This document shows, piece after piece, positions 7,880 through 8,248 of a stretch of 8,248 nt of DNA. The notes beneath the pieces are model-generated. The model was not told the origin of the DNA. It did no database searches and saw only the letters and a list, made by a program, of their open reading frames with translations. Position 1 is the stretch's first letter, and the number at the start of each line of letters is the position of its first letter. This stretch comes from an uncultured Bilophila sp. (GTDB taxonomy: Bacteria > Desulfobacterota > Desulfovibrionia > Desulfovibrionales > Desulfovibrionaceae). The translations under genes and the position numbers were made by a program. Location: positions 1-8,248 of the forward strand of contig CABKMN010000104.1 of the NCBI GenBank assembly GCA_902373525.1. The letters are read 5' to 3'.

Positions 7880-7897
7880 GCTCCGTTTTCCCGGAGC
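7880..7897 (+). terminator. Weak hairpin after the symporter gene
   Basis: GCTCCG (7880-7885) pairs with CGGAGC (7892-7897) around a TTTTCC loop, 53 nt after the symporter stop. A smaller stem, GGCGG/CCGCC, precedes it at 7856-7871. There is no T-tract after either, so termination, if it occurs here, is probably inefficient or Rho-assisted. Confidence 0.3.
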
Positions 7898-7900
7898 CGA

Positions 7901-7929
7901 TTGACGCGGGGACCGTTTGCGGCTATCCC
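7901..7929 (+). promoter_or_regulatory. Candidate sigma-70 promoter for the last gene
   Basis: TTGACG (7901-7906) is five of six bases to the -35 consensus, followed by an optimal 17-nt spacer and TATCCC (7924-7929), which keeps only the first three bases of the -10. Start would be near 7936, about 30 nt before the ATG at 7966. The good -35 and spacing make it plausible despite the poor -10. Confidence 0.45.
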
Positions 7930-7965
7930 AAAGTCATTCTTGCCTCTCTAACGGTTGGGGACGTG

Positions 7966-8248
7966 ATGGCCTTTCTCCGGTACGGCATGCGGCATCTCTG
8001 GACGGGTCTGATCCTGCTGCCGGTGGTCCTGTGCCTGCCGTGGGGCGTCTTCGGCGGCCATCCCGAACCCGGAGCGCGTCCGTCCCTCGGCTGGGACACG
8101 GGCCCCCTGCCGCCGAAACGGCAGCCCGCGCTCACGGAAACGCAGCACGTCCGGCATTCCTGCGGACTCGAATCCGAAAAGGACATCAGTCCACCGCCTC
8201 CCGTCGCGCTTTTTTCAACGCCCGTCCCGGACGCCCTCCCCCCTCCGC
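7966..8248 (+). CDS. Unrecognised exported protein, N-terminal 94 codons only
   Basis: An open frame begins at ATG 7966 and runs off the window without a stop. The first residues (MAFLRYGMRHLW) carry positive charges, then a hydrophobic stretch of about 17 residues (TGLILLPVVLCLPWGVF), fitting a Sec signal peptide or a signal anchor. The visible part after it is hydrophilic and Pro-rich, with one Cys (HSCGLES) and a PPPPVALFSTP segment near the edge. Third codon positions are strongly G/C, as in the neighbouring genes, which supports real coding. The ribosome site is modest (TTGGGGA about 6 nt upstream; GTG at 7963 is an alternative start). A candidate sigma-70 promoter lies at 7901-7929. I do not recognise the family and assign no function. 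Confidence 0.6.
   Translation, partial: MAFLRYGMRHLWTGLILLPVVLCLPWGVFGGHPEPGARPSLGWDTGPLPPKRQPALTETQHVRHSCGLESEKDISPPPPVALFSTPVPDALPPP

Noticed and set aside
7923..8186. Minus-strand frame of 87 codons opposite the last gene
   Set aside because: Cys/Arg/Pro-rich with no hydrophobic or domain structure. The plus-strand frame there has a signal peptide and matching codon bias.

Overview
The window is a GC-rich stretch of bacterial chromosome carrying seven protein-coding genes, the last one cut by the window edge. I see no tRNA, rRNA, CRISPR array, transposase or phage gene. Very high G/C at third codon positions, a sigma-54-dependent zinc/envelope-stress module, and purine-rich palindromes with an AAACCTTTCT core suggest a Gram-negative delta-proteobacterial (Desulfovibrionaceae-like) host. 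That assignment is inference from style and gene content, not from a marker gene. The MltA lipoprotein does support an outer membrane.

Layout. Positions 7-56 hold a perfect 24-bp palindrome. A four-helix cytochrome b561-type membrane protein follows on the plus strand (131-754). Its 3' end overlaps the 3' end of a minus-strand two-component operon by 22 bp. That operon is a ZraS/HydH-like sensor kinase (3898-2114) followed 16 nt later by a ZraR/HydG-like sigma-54 activator (2097-733). Facing away from the operon is a ZraP-like small secreted His/Gly-rich protein (4279-4764). Positions 4765-5092 hold no credible gene, only a hairpin after zraP, a short direct repeat, and a second palindrome related to the first. 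Minus-strand mltA (6316-5093, lytic murein transglycosylase A lipoprotein) and a plus-strand AGCS-family sodium/amino-acid symporter (6477-7826) diverge from a 160-nt spacer. The window ends with the first 94 codons of an unrecognised exported protein (7966 onward).

How the genes work together. The centre of the window is a self-contained ZraP-ZraSR circuit. The 380-nt zraS/zraP intergenic region has a sigma-54 promoter facing each way: a textbook match for zraP (GG-N10-GC at 4201-4214) and a weaker one for zraSR (3972-3959). Repeated CCGTTCCG motifs and a GTGTG-N9-CACAC dyad between them are candidate ZraR enhancer sites. In the E. coli system ZraS senses zinc or envelope stress, ZraR activates both divergent sigma-54 promoters, and ZraP is a periplasmic zinc-binding chaperone that feeds back negatively. 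The same logic is the simplest reading here. The sensor's periplasmic domain carries a local His/Met/Cys cluster that could be a metal site. The flanking genes (cytochrome b561, mltA, AGCS symporter) show no sequence evidence of belonging to the regulon. I do not see a wholly new system; the most informative regions are the divergent promoter region, the sensor's metal-ligand cluster, and the unusual leader of the symporter gene.
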